DNA of 64,000 bases from Hippasteria phrygiana (GCA_037893225.1 JAZGUH010000733.1:682001-746000); one strand, 5' to 3'. Shown: positions 49,506 to 61,365, numbered from the stretch's first letter. The notes: generated from the letters alone by a model not told the origin. Numbers and translations: made by a program.

Positions 49506-51001
49506 CTAGACATCTGGTGCAGTGTTTGTGGACAAACACAGGGCTGTTTTGTTTTTTTGTGTAAAATTATGTGATTTAAATGAAATTTCAAAAATGAAAA
49601 AAATCATAGAAAATTAGCCGATGACGTCATCATGACGTCACCATGACGTCACATACATTTTCATCTAACACATGCTGGCATAACTAAATACCACGTTTTA
49701 ACTTAATGTGACTTGTACTTTTGTAGATATATGGTTTCCAAAAATGCCCCTTTAAGATGACGTCACGTGACATGTGATGACGTCATCATGACCTAAAAGT
49801 TCGGCGCACATTCTGAGCAGTTGGTGTAAGTATCTGCCTACGACTTGTCTAACGACTTGAAAAAAAGACTAGAGATCAACTCTTTATAGACAGCATGCCA
49901 CATGAAAGCCATGGTTTCTGTCCTTCCCAGAATTCCTTTGTGTTATATTGAATTTGGTCACAATTTTTTAGATGCCTGTTATTTCTTAATACTTGAGTGA
50001 GCCACGATCACGAAATTGTTGAATTAGGTAGAGAAAAATTCAATGTATAAATTTTTAATCGGACCGACCCTTACATGCGTTAAAAAAAAAAATTGATGAC
50101 GTCATTATGACGTCACACAATTTTCGCCTTTTAGGGCATATCTTTGAGACATACCAAAAGCTGTATCAAAAAGAATTTTGAAAATCTCTTGTTTTGTTTG
50201 CGAGATATATTTAAAAGAATGTTACGATTTCAAAATTTCAAAAATTCATAACAAATCACGTGATGACGTCATCATGACGTCACTTTGGATTTTGCATCCT
50301 AGTACCAGTATCTACCTACCCACCAATTTTCATGACGATCGGACCTATCCTTATATGTGTTTTAAAAAAGCACATTTTTGATGATGTCATCATGACGTCA
50401 CACATTTTTTTCCTTTTTAGGGCATATCTTTGAGACCTACCAAAGCTATAACAAAAAGAATTTTGAAAATATCTTGTTTTGTTTGCCAGATATATTTAAA
50501 AGAATGTTACGATTTTCAAAATTTCAAAAATTCATAACAAATCACGTGATGACGTCATCATGACGTCACTTTGGATTTTGCATCCTAGTGCCAGTATCTA
50601 CCTACCCACCAATTTTCATGACGATCGGACCTATTCTTATATGTGTTTTAAAAAAGCACATTTTTGATGATGTCATCATGACGTCACACACTTTTTTCCT
50701 TTTTAGGGCATATCTTTGAGACCTACCAAAGCTGTAACAAAAAGAATTTTGAAAATATCTTGTTTTGTTCGCTAGATATATTGAAAAGAATGTTACGATT
50801 TTCAAATTTCAAAAATTCATAAAAAATCACGTGATGACGTCATCATGACGTAAATGTTCGGCATACATTCTGAGCAGTTGGTCTAAGTGTCTGCCAAGTT
50901 TAGAGGCAATCGGGTGTACCAAAGTAGCCAAAGTGCCGGTAAGAAAGAAAACGTGCACAAATGCTATGGGCAAAAAGTCTGAAAAGGAAAAAAAAAAAAA
51001 A
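49506..51001 (-). mobile_element. Array unit 7
   Basis: Terminal hairpin (49522-49548), E, D, A, B, A, B, A, C. Near-duplicate of unit 10. Confidence 0.7.
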
Positions 51002-51862
51002 CTAGACATCTGGTACAGTGTTTGTGGACAAACACAGGGCTGTTTTGTTTTTTTGTGTAAAATTTTTTGATTAAAATGAAATTACAAAAATTTCAAAAAT
51101 CATTTAAAAAATTGCTGATTACGTCATCATGACATCATTTCAGATTTTGCATGCTAGTGACAGTATCTACCTACCCACCAATTTGCATGACGATCGGACC
51201 TATCCTTATATGTGTTTTTAAAAAGCACATTTTTGATGATGTCATCATGACGTCACACATTTTTTTCCTTTTTAGGGCATATCTTTGAGACCTACAAAAG
51301 CTATAACAAAAAGAATTTTGAAAATATCTTGTTTTGTTTGCCAGATATATTTAAAAGAATGTTACGATTTTCAAAATTTCAAAAATTCATAACAAATCAC
51401 GTGATGACGTCATCATGACGTCACTTTGGATTTTGCATTCTAGTGCCAGTATCTACCTACCCACCAATTTTCATGACGATCGGACCTATCCTTATATGTG
51501 TTTTAAAAAAGCACATTTTTGATGATGTCATCATGACGTCACACATTTTCTCCCTTTTAGGGCATATCTTTGAGACATACCAAAGCTATAACAAAAAGAA
51601 TTTTGAAAATATCTTGTTTTGTTCGCTAGATATATTGAAAAGAATTTTACGATTTTGAAATTTCAAAAATTCATAAAAAATCACGTGATGACGTCATCAT
51701 GACGTAAATGTTCGGCATACATTCTGAGCAGTTAGTCTAAGTGTCTGCCAAGTTTAAAGCCAATCGGCACCATAAAAGTAGCCAAAGTGCCAGTAAGAAA
51801 GAAAACGTGTACAAATGCTATGGGCATTTTGGCTGAAAAAGAAGAACAAAAAAAAGAAAAAA
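51002..51862 (-). mobile_element. Array unit 8
   Basis: Shortest unit (861 bp): terminal hairpin, B, A, B, A, C. Confidence 0.7.
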
Positions 51863-53363
51863 CTAGAGGCATGAGGTTGGTGTTTGTGGACAAACACAGG
51901 GCTGTTTCGTTTTTGTTTTTTTAGTTTGGATGTGAAATGTGAATACAATAATTTAAGTTTGTCAAAGAATCGCGCTGCTGCCAGTTTTCTTTGGTAATTT
52001 TGAAATTAATTAAAGTTGTTTGTAGTAGTAACATGTGATGACGTCATCATAACGTATCTATAAACTTGCTGACCTACCTAGATATTACTTTTCAACTTAA
52101 TCGGACTTATACTTTTGTCTATATATGGCTTCATAAACAGCCCCTTTAAGATGACGTCACGTGACATGTGATGACATCATCATAATGTCAAGTCACTTTT
52201 CATATATAAACCTATATGTACTGGGCTACCTAGATATTACTTTTCAACTTAATCGGACTGATACTTTTGTTTATATAGCTTCAACAACTGCCCCTTTAAG
52301 ATGACGTCACGTGACATGTGATGACATCATCATAATGTCAAGTCACTTTTCATATATAAACCTATATGTACTGGGCTACCTAGATATTACTTTTCAACTT
52401 AATCGGACTTGTACTTTTGTTTATATATGGCTTCGAAAAATGCCCCTTTAAGATGACGTCACGTGACATGTGATGACGTCATCATGACGTAAACGTTCGT
52501 TACACATTGTGAGCAGTTGGGGTAAGTATCTGCCAAGTTTAAAAGTAGCCAAAGTGGCCGGTAAGAAAGAAAACGTTTACAAATGCTATGGGCAATATTC
52601 TAGCGACTTGAAAAACAAATTTTTTTATGACGTCATCATGACGTCACACAATTTTCGCTTTTTAGGGCATATCTTTGAGACATACCAAAGCTATAACAAA
52701 AAGCATTTTGAAAATATCTTGTTTTGTTCGGTAGATATATTGAAAAGAATGTTACGATTAAAATTGTTTTATAATTTAGCGACTTGAAAAAAGACTACAA
52801 ATCAACCCTTTTTATAAACAGCATGCACATTTAAGCCATGGTTACCTGCCCTTCCCAGAATTCCTTTGTGTTATATTGAATTTGGTCTAAATTTTGAAAT
52901 GGCTGTTATTTCTTACTTGAGTGAGCCACGATCATGAAATTTTGGAATTAGGTACAGAAAAATTCAATGTATACATTTTTGTAATCAGATTGACCCTTAC
53001 ATGCGTTTAAAAAAAAAAAATTTTTGACGACGTCATCATGACCTCACACAATTTTCGCCTTTTAGGGCATATCTTTGAGACATACCAAAGCTATAACAAA
53101 AAGAATTTTCAAAATATCTTGTTTTTTTCGTTAGATATATTGAAAAGAATGTTACGATTTTCAAAATTCAAAAATTCATAAAAAATCACGTGATGACGTC
53201 ATCATTACGTAAAAGTTCGGCAGACATTCTGAGCAGTTGGTCTAAGTGTCTGCCAAGTTTAAAGCCAATCGGCTGCTTAAAAGTGGCCAAAATGCCGGTT
53301 AGAAAGAAAACGTGCACAAATGCTATGGGCATTTGGCTGAAAAAGAAAAAAAAAAAGAAAAAA
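51863..53363 (-). mobile_element. Array unit 9
   Basis: Terminal hairpin at about 51880-51908 in the rarer subtype also seen in unit 1 (CTAGAGGCA), then E copies, C, A, D, A, C. From about 52080 it repeats unit 4. Confidence 0.7.
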
Positions 53364-54812
53364 CTAGATGTATGGTGCAGTGTTTGTGGACAAACACAGG
53401 GCTGTTTTGTTTTTTTGTGTAAAATTATGTGATTTAAATGAAATAAATTAGCCGATGACGTCATCATGACGTCACATAAATTTTCATCTAACACATGCTG
53501 GCATAACTAAATACCACGTTTTAACTTAATCTGACTTGTACTTTTGTAGATATATGGCTTCAAAAAATGCACCTTTAAGATGCCGTCACATGACATGTGA
53601 TGACGTCATCATGACGTAAAAGTTTGGCGCACATTCTGAGCAGTTGGTGTAAGTGTCTGCCTACGACTTGTCTAACGACTTGAAAAAAAGACTAGAGATC
53701 AACTCTTTATAGACAGCATGCCACATGAAAGCCATGGTTTCTGTCCTTCCCAGAATTCCTTTGTGTTATATTGAATTTGGTCACAATTTTCAGATGCCTG
53801 TTATTTCTTAATACTTGAGTAAGCCACGATCACGAAATTGTTGAATTAGGTGGAGAAAAATTCAATGTATAAATTTTTTTAATCGTACTGACCCTTACAT
53901 GCGTAAAAAGAAAAAAATTGATGACGTCATTATGACGTCACACAATTTTCGCCTTTTAGTGCATATCTTTGAGACATACCAAAAGCTGTATCAAAAAGAA
54001 TTTTGAAAATATCTTGTTTTGTTTGCGAGATATATTTAAAAGAATGTTACGATTTCAAAATTTCAAAAATTCATAACAAATCATGTGATGACGTCATCAT
54101 GACGTCACTTTGGATTTTGCATCCTAGTGCCAGTATCTACCTACCCACCAATTTTCATGACGATCGGACCTCTCCTTATATGTGTTTTTAATAAGCACAT
54201 TTTTGATGATGTCATCATGACGTCACACATTTTTTTCCTTTTTAGGGCATATCTTTGAGACCTACCAAAGCTATAACAAAAAGAATTTTGAAAATATCTT
54301 GTTTTGTTTGCCAGATATATTTAAAAGAATGTTACGATGTTCAAAATTTCACAAATTCATAACAAATCACGTGATGACGTCATCATGACGTCATTTTGGA
54401 TTCAGCATGCTAGTGACAGTATCTACCTACCCACCAATTTTCATGACGATCGGACCTATCCTTATATGTGTTTTAAAAAAGCACATTTTTGATGATGTCA
54501 TCATGACGTCACACATTTTCTCTCTTTTAGGGCATATCTTTGAGACATACCAAAGCTATAACAAAAAGAATTTTGAAAATATCTTGTTTTGTTCGCTAGA
54601 TATATTGAAAAGAATGTTACGATTTTCAAAATTCAAAAATTCATAAAAAATCACGTGATGACGTCATCATGACGTAAATGTTCGGCATACATTCTGAGCA
54701 GTTTGTCTAAGTGTCTGCCAAGTTTAAAGCCAATCGGGTGCACCAAAGTAGCCAAAGTGCCGGTAAGAAAGAAAACGTGTACAAATGCTATGGGCAAAAA
54801 AGTCTGAAAAGG

Positions 54813-54861
<49 letters not shown>

Positions 54862-54919
54862 ATCTTAACGAAAACAAGGGCTGTTTTGGAAAAGTTTCCA
54901 AAACAGCCAAAAAAAAAAA
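53364..54919 (-). mobile_element. Array unit 10
   Basis: Terminal hairpin, E, D, A, B, A, B, A, C, long A tract with one 30-bp hairpin at 54879-54908. Confidence 0.7.
54879..54908. repeat. 30-bp perfect hairpin in A-rich tail
   Basis: Same sequence as 46619-46648, in unit 10. Follows a TCTTAACGAAAACAAG leader as the other two copies do. Confidence 0.9.
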
Positions 54920-55732
54920 CTAGACATCTGGTGCAGTGTTTGTGGACAAACACAGGGCTGTTTTGTTTTTTTGTGTAAAATTATGTGATTTAAATGAAAT
55001 TTCAAAAATGAAAAAAATCATAGAAAATGTGCCGATGACGTCATCATGACGTCACCATGACGTCACATACATTTTCATCTAACACATGCTGGCATAACTA
55101 AATACCACGTTTTAACTTAATGTGACTTGTTGTACTTTTGTAGATATATGGTTTCCAAAAATGCCCCTTTAAGATGACGTCACGTGACATGTGATGACGT
55201 CATCATGACCTAAAAGTTCGGCGCACATTCTGAGCAGTTGGTGTAAGTATCTGGCTACGACTTGTCTAACGACTTGAAAAAAAGACTAGAGATCAACTCT
55301 TTATAGACAGCGTGCCACATGAAAGCCATGGTTTCTGTCCTTCCCAGAATTCCTTTGTGTTATATTGAATTTGGTCACAATTTTTTAGATGCCTGTTATT
55401 TCTTAATACTTGAGTGAGCCACGATCACGAAATTGTTGAATTAGGCAGAGAAAAATTCAATGTATAAATTTTTAATCGGAACGACCCTTACATGCGTTGA
55501 AAAAAAAAATTTGATGACGTCATTATGACGTCACACAATTTTCGCCTTTTAGGGCATATCTTTGAGACATACCAAAAGCTGTATCAAAAAGAATTTTGAA
55601 AATCTCTTGTTTTGTTTGCGAGATATATTTCAAAGAATGTTACGATTTCAAAATTTCAAAAATTCATAACAAATCACATGATCAAGTCATTATGACGTCA
55701 CTTTGGATTTTGCATCCTAGTACCAGTATCTA
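54920..55732 (-). mobile_element. Array unit 11, truncated
   Basis: Terminal hairpin, E, D, A, then B cut at AGTATCTA in mid-module by the element starting TACAGTTATGATCG. Its last TGATGACGTCA is decayed (ATGATCAAGTCAT). Confidence 0.7.
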
Positions 55733-56135
55733 CAGTTATGATCGAAATTAACATCACACTACGCGTAAGGAAATACGCGTAGCCCGCTACGCGTATTACG
55801 GTTCATTAAAGTATTGATGCTAAGCTTGTAGAATCTGCTAAGGCAGGCTTCCGCGTAAGCCTACGCGTAAGCCTACGCGTAAACCTACGCGTATATGCCA
55901 CGTTCCGGAAATGTACGTGGTTACGCGATGATGTGCGAGATATAGCATTCGCGAAGATACGCGTATTCGATGCAGGCTTTCGCGTAAGCCTACGCGTAAG
56001 CTTACGCGTAAGCCTACGCGTAAACCTACGCGTACGCGTATATGCCACGTTCCGGAAATTTACGTGGTTACGCGATAATGTGCGAGGTATAGCATTCGCG
56101 AAGATACGCGTATCGATTGCGTAGGCCCGTCTACG
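55733..56135. mobile_element. Left end region of a Tc1/mariner-like element: ACGCGTAA repeats
   Basis: The array stops at ...ATCTA and continues CAGTTATGATCGAAATTAAC; TA plus CAGT is how Tc1/mariner elements start at their TA target. Inside, CCTACGCGTAAG-type 12-mers are tandem, within a duplicated block of about 131 bp (about 55846-55976 and 55977-56115) containing CCACGTTCCGGAAA and GCATTCGCGAAGATACGCGT. The same CGCGTAAG words occur inverted at 63385-63440 beside the transposase. Confidence 0.6.
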
Positions 56136-58105
56136 TCTCTCTTGTGCCAAATATTTTTTTTCAACGGTCCAAAAGTATTTATTTTTAATAATCCGTTACT
56201 CCCCACACCTAGAAGAACGAAACGGAGTTTAGGATTCAGCCTTACCTGTATCTTGATACGCTGTCCTTATTTGTTTGCAACGATCGTCATGTACGTTGTA
56301 ACCCGATTTGGTAGTCTAATACTATAGTACCCCTTGTTTTCTTGATCAAAATAATTATTAAAATATCACCAGCAAAAGTCACTTGTGGATCCCGCTTATA
56401 CGTTAAATTTATTTTTGGGAAAATTAACATGTTAAATTCGATTGAATGATTTAACGTAACCATACAACATGCATAGCTAGCGGCATTCAACTTTTTTCGC
56501 ACATGTACGTAGCCTCTGTTACAGCCTGAAAGGATTTATTGCAGCAACAAGCGCACGTGTATAAGGATCACTGTGCAAACCTGCGTCTTGAGAAAAAGGC
56601 TAGTCAAAAAGACGCGCATGCGCAGTTATAGTTTGAAAGCCGGGTTTATTGGGCAATACCGTGATTTGTAACCAAGTGATTTCAATGTGGTATATATACG
56701 ACGTTCGTGACAATTTGGAATAAGTGATCTCAGTGCAGGTATTAACACGATGTTAGGGACATAGCTGAAATCGTGTGATATTTACGATTTGTAGAAGCAC
56801 AAATGACCCCTACGCTAGATAGAATATTTGACTTATTATGCCTGAATAAGTCTAGCCAATGTTGTTCAGCCTTGGAAATTGATTTTGACTTTTTACACAA
56901 GAGCACACAAGTACGAAGAAAAATTTAGATGCATCTTTTTAAAGCCCAGACGTCGACCCGCCATTTTGCTGTATGCACAGCAGTGCCACATATATAATAA
57001 CATGTCATCAGATCACACTGCGGAAGTGACTAAAACTGGTATTATTTTAACAGTTTTGTGGGTGTGGGTGTGTTCCTGTACTGTACTACGTTCGAGGACA
57101 AGAGGAGAAAGAAAATACAAAAAAATTGTTCTTGTCATCGGGATTTGGTCTTTTGTGAGAATGGTCCTCGAACGTACAGATACATGCTTAGTCTATGACT
57201 GAGGTTGGGTTATATTAAAGGAAGAATAGGAAACACCAAAGCATTTTCCTCAAGTGTATAGGAAAGACTGGGTGTGTTTCACACTGCTTCAGAAAACGAC
57301 CAGTCGTACGACCTTGCGAAGTCTTCCCAGTAACAAGGAGTGGCCAAAAAGGTATGGTATCCTAAAATGTTTTAACCATGTTTTTTCGTTAGTATATGCC
57401 GAGTGACTTCATAAATCTTCAACCATACATTTGTTTGTAGTTTTTATTATGTTTGTTTTAAGAAATGGCGTGCAAACAATGATAAGATAAGTTTAATATT
57501 GCACTTTATTTTGATGATGCCGCCAAAATATTCGTAGGCGCACAGACAACGTTTTTAGAATAGTACTCCATCAGGCGTCACTCGGGGATTTAATTTCTAG
57601 TTATGTTCCAAAAAAGAAGTCTTTAATCAAGTTTTTCAGTTCTCAAACTTCGGGTCATTTTATCGGCTGCTGTTGAAGAAGCCGTTTCTGATTGTTTCTG
57701 TTTCTGACAATTTAGAGATTTTATGGTACAATCTTTAATATTTTATAACTGTACTCGGTTATTTCCGTGAAACATCAAATTTGTCATAGTAGAAAAAGCG
57801 ATGACGCCCCTGAATCTAATGCAGAAGGCCTATTCGTTATTCAAACACGTTTGCTTTTCAGAGACATTGCTGATAATTATGAACCATTTTATTGACATCT
57901 CAAGTCATTTTTTATAAGGGCCATTTCAACTGATCCATTGTTGATAACTAACATGTTGATACTGTTTGAGTTGAGGCTTCATGTCACTGCTGCTCTGCCG
58001 AAGAGCTCCCTGGCAGTGGCGGCCTCCTATAACGTCACAGGGAGCGAAACAGATTTTGTTGAGCTGAAAATTTAAGAACAGATGTTTGCTGTTTCCCTTT
58101 GGTTA
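56136..58105. other. Unannotated sequence
   Basis: No recognisable gene. Open frames up to 107 codons (56879-57202) show no domain. Confidence 0.35.
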
Positions 58106-58333
58106 TAGAGGAATCCCACAACGACAAGTTTAGCGCCGACCTGCGCACTTCCGCGTTTGAAAACGAGGATCTCAATGCACAGTAAACAACTTTGTGCTGA
58201 TCTTGCGCCTGCGCTTCCTTTTATGGCCTGATTAATTCATGCTCGAATGAATGTGCTGAAAAGCGTTTTTTTTTGCCACAGACATTTCGCTTTCAACCCG
58301 GAAGTGCGCAGAAGGGGCTGTGAAATTCCTCTA
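58106..58333. mobile_element. MITE with TAGAGGAAT ends and TTGGTT flanks
   Basis: Left TAGAGGAATCCCACA and right (reverse complement) TAGAGGAATTTCACA, each followed by CTGCGCACTTCCG about 30 bp inward. Flanks TTGGTTA and TTGGTTT look like a 7-bp target duplication with one change. About 228 bp. Confidence 0.7.
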
Positions 58334-58770
58334 TTGGTTTGCCTCATACAGGTGGCCCGGATAATACTGGGAAAAAAATGCATTGAAAGCTGTAACAAAA
58401 TCTGTCCAGAGATTCTGACCACTTACGGTGCTATCCAAGTCATTACGAGTTCACCACTTCTGCTGTTCGCCCACCCACACGCACTTGGAAAACCTTTTGT
58501 TGGAACGAAAAACCGTGAAATGTCAACAATCTGGGCCCTTTTTTCACGTAATAAAAAACGTGATAAGTCCACTTTTCACGTCTGTCAAAGTATCTCGTAT
58601 TTTCTGGGCCAGCTGGTTGCTAAGGCATGTCTTTCACGTACTGAAATACGTGAAAACTTTTCTGCGCACGTGCCCATTGTTAGCGAAAGCCAGATCGTAT
58701 CTTAAAGGTCAAAGGTTATTCCGGATAAAATTACTGACGTAATGTTACGCGAACGCCCATTCTGATCTGA
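58334..58770. other. Unannotated sequence with TTTCACGTA words
   Basis: Several TTCACGT/ACGTGAA words (58535-58660); one 152-codon open frame (58247-58705) crosses the MITE boundary and has no recognisable domain, so I do not call it. Confidence 0.35.
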
Positions 58771-58774
58771 TGGA

Positions 58775-59180
58775 AATTTAACACGCGCGCGTTGTGCGAC
58801 CACATATGCGCGCGTTGTGCGACCACGCGCGCGTTAGGTCACGAGTTGAAATACCGAACTGGCCGGCTACACAGAAATTCGCTGACGCCATTTTTACAGT
58901 GGTGCCGCGCTCGCGTACAGGTTGCGCGCGTTCTTTAATTTCAGTCGCGCGCGCATTTTGACAAGTTGTAAGCACCCTGTTGGTCGAAGCTGCATCGAGC
59001 GCGTGCGTAAAATACGCACGCAAGCGTGATGCCACCGCAGTAAATGCTTCTAATTTTGGTCGCCGGATTCGTCTATTAGCGGAGGTGCTTTAAACAATAT
59101 TTTGTTCTGCAACGGCTGGTATGTAGGACTGCACTACACACACTACCATTGAAGGTTTGCGAGCGTATACCGTGGCGAGG
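58775..59180 (+). promoter_or_regulatory. CpG-island-like segment with possible splice donor
   Basis: 58775-59040 is packed with GCGCGC and TGCGCGAC words (two tandem CGCGCGTTGTGCGACCAC copies). It is followed by a less CpG-rich stretch ending GGCGAG|GTAAGT at 59180, a good splice-donor match. It could be a promoter and a non-coding first exon, or simply another CpG-rich repeat. No TATA box or coding start is evident. Confidence 0.25.
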
Positions 59181-59810
59181 TAAGTGACCTGAAATGATAT
59201 AGGGCCTACCCAGCACGATATGGGGCAGAGGGGTACCCCCCTTTTGTCCCTATACCCCTATACACTTTCCAGAATATGTAATATGTAATATGAGATTAGA
59301 AAGGCTTAGATTTATAAACGTATCAAGGCCGTTTTCTTTTTTCTTTAAAGAAAAAGACATGTTTAATTTGAGTAATTACAAAGTGGGTCCTAATTATTGT
59401 AAATCGCCGCAAAATAATTTTCTTCAATCATGCTCAGTGCTGGCCCAAGTATGCCATCGCTGGAAACGGCCTATGGCGGCCTGAAACGTTCCTGGCAAGT
59501 GACCAGACCCGCGGCCTTTTAATCGCCTAAGATGGACATTTGGAAGGTCGTCCGCTATCAATCTTAGTCCTCAAAATTGTTCAGACAAGGCACTTTCCAA
59601 AAATTGCCTGAAATGTATTCCCCCTGGTACCAATTGCTGTGCATGCATTTTTATTGATTGGGTCGAAGCCAGAAGTCTGTGCGGTGTTTATGTATGAGTA
59701 TTGTCCTTAAGCTTATATCATAGTAACCGTTATTACGACTTGTAAGGTTTTTTGGGCACCTTGCTCTAGTCTTTCTTTGAAAAGATATTGTTTAACTTTA
59801 AGTTAAATAA

Positions 59811-59976
59811 GGGGATAAAAGTGTGATGACCCGGTCTTTACCACGTCAATAATAACCGAGGAGGGGCGTGACCGCTGTTAATGGACCGAGCCGAATGCGA
59901 GGTCCATTAACAGTGGTCACGACCCTTCGAGGTTATTATTGACTGGTAAAGACCGGGTCATCACATTTTTATCCCC
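59811..59976. mobile_element. 166-bp foldback element, copy 1
   Basis: GGGGATAAAAGTGTGATGAC at the left and its near-perfect inverse at the right; arms of about 76 bp fold on a short loop (GAGCCGAATGCGA). A copy with about three changes lies at 61200-61365. The homology continues about 40 bp past the right end (CATAAATGCCTTCTTACGAA), so the pair may be a local duplication. Confidence 0.85.
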
Positions 59977-61199
59977 ATTCATAAATGCCTTCTTACGAAA
60001 AATGCAAAAACCTCTCGTTAAAAGGACAAAATGCGAAGCTTTTTCACCCCACTTTTTCTCCCATTTGCTCAGTACAAAACACATGCGCGTGAAGGCGCTC
60101 CGCGCCTGTCTGTCGCGTGCGCGTACGCACACGCACGGGATGCAGCGTTTTATACGCGTGGATTAGCGTTGTCTTACATTATGAAATTCAGTACATCTTG
60201 TGCGCGCACCTACTACGCTCTCCCTGTTGCGTATCGGCTGAGAACAGCTGGTTATGACGCGCCGTGTTTAAACAACTTCCAGCCGTGTTTAAACAACCGT
60301 TTAAACACACCCACGTGACAGGCTCTCGACCAATAGGGAAAGTGAAACTCACTGAGGCATTTATGAATAAAGATGTAGTATTTAATTTACGACCGTTGAA
60401 AATAATCAACAACTGCGACCGACACGTACACGTACGTACGTACGTATATATATATATATATACACGGACGGTTTGTCAATCGGGTACCAGCGTGTGTAAC
60501 AGTGTGGACACGCTGGTACCCTATCTTTTGTATTGTATGCACTGGCCATTTCTCACCATGGGGAATTCCCTTTACGCACGTGCTGCCAGCTCCCACGCAA
60601 TCGCTAGCTCTCGTCTTAGTTTGTTTGTGTTTTTTTACAATTCAGGTGCATACATTGGATCGACCCAGATGGGTAAAGGAATTTCCTCAAATCACCGGAT
60701 ATGAATTTAGCAAACAATTGCCAGAGTTTTGGTGCATTGCGTTAAACACGAAATGATGCCGCAATCGAATGAGTACGACCACGATCGACTCTTCCGTGAG
60801 GCTCCAAAGTAACCGTGCGAGATTTCACGCAAGGTAAATTTCCATCCTTTTGTTAAATAGTTAAATTAGGCACATGGTGATATTTCTTGGTAACATTTAG
60901 GGCGGGGGGGGGGGGGGGGGGGGAAGCAGGGCTGGATATCATAAAGTGTGGCCTATTTACATGCACGTATGCACATTGTGCACACATGGATGTATACCTG
61001 TAGGGCTAGGGCTATGCGCAATTAATTACCTTTATTAATTTCCATTAAATATACAAAAAATAAATCTTTTTATTTTAACTTTCTTTGGACTTATTAATAA
61101 TCCTTTTCTTTTATTGGAAGTGCAGATTCTGGTGACGTGACTGTGGACAACTGATGGACAAGAGGTAAAATTAATCTCGGAACTCACTGATTTTAATAA
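59977..61199. other. Unannotated sequence with simple repeats
   Basis: GTTTAAAC words three times at 60266-60306, a CGTA/TA microsatellite at 60430-60462, a 14-bp-stem hairpin at 60482-60521 and a G run at 60904-60923 (20). No gene. Confidence 0.45.
60482..60521. repeat. Hairpin with perfect 14-bp stem
   Basis: GGGTACCAGCGTGT, 12-nt loop, ACACGCTGGTACCC. Confidence 0.85.
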
Positions 61200-61365
61200 G
61201 GGGATAAAAGTGTGATGACCTGGTCTTTACCACGTCAATAATAACCGAGGAGGGGCGTGACCGCTGTTAATGGACCGAGCCGAAGGCGAGGTCCATTAAC
61301 AGCGGTCACGACCCTTCGAGGTTATTATTGACTGGTAAAGACCGGGTCATCACATTTTTATCCCC
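61200..61365. mobile_element. 166-bp foldback element, copy 2
   Basis: About 98 percent identical to 59811-59976, with the same right flank; 1389 bp away in the same orientation. Confidence 0.85.

Larger units (their letters stand above)
40764..55700. promoter_or_regulatory. About 109 CRE/ATF octamers (TGACGTCA)
   Basis: Counting by eye I find about 109 TGACGTCA palindromes between 40764 and 55700, most in pairs as TGATGACGTCATCATGACGTCA-like blocks, of which TGATGACGTCATCA is itself a 14-bp palindrome. Chance expectation for an octamer in 15 kb is well under one. TGACGTCA is the binding site of CREB/ATF bZIP factors. The copies follow from amplification of the units; whether any protein binds is unknown. 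CACGTGA (E-box-like) often precedes. Confidence 0.8.
40404..55732 (-). mobile_element. 15.3-kb tandem array of Helitron-like units
   Basis: Eleven head-to-tail units. Unit starts (CTAG on the plus strand): 40404, 42387, 43611, 44755, 46656, 47829, 49506, 51002, 51863, 53364, 54920. On the minus strand each unit begins after a T-rich tract with a constant block (CCCATAGCATTTGTACACG... to CAGACACTTAG), continues with a variable order of four modules, and ends with hairpin GTGTTTGTCCACAAACAC, 6-13 nt, CTAG, then T. A hairpin just before CTRR followed by T is the Helitron 3' signature. No Rep/helicase is present, so the units are non-autonomous. The array ends abruptly at 55732 where another element begins. 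Confidence 0.75.

Noticed and set aside
40404..55732. CRISPR-like array
   Set aside because: Units are 0.86-2 kb with no short constant spacers, in an animal genome; nothing resembles a CRISPR repeat-spacer layout.
40404..55732. Simple satellite or LINE/SINE tandem with poly(A) tails
   Set aside because: The A tracts look like tails on the plus strand, but the constant hairpin-CTAG on the opposite strand is better explained by a Helitron end; no reverse transcriptase or target duplications seen. Not fully excluded.
55733..57746. A 2-kb Tc1 element closed by the ATAACTG at 57740
   Set aside because: Only about nine bases match the left end and the inner repeat blocks are absent there.
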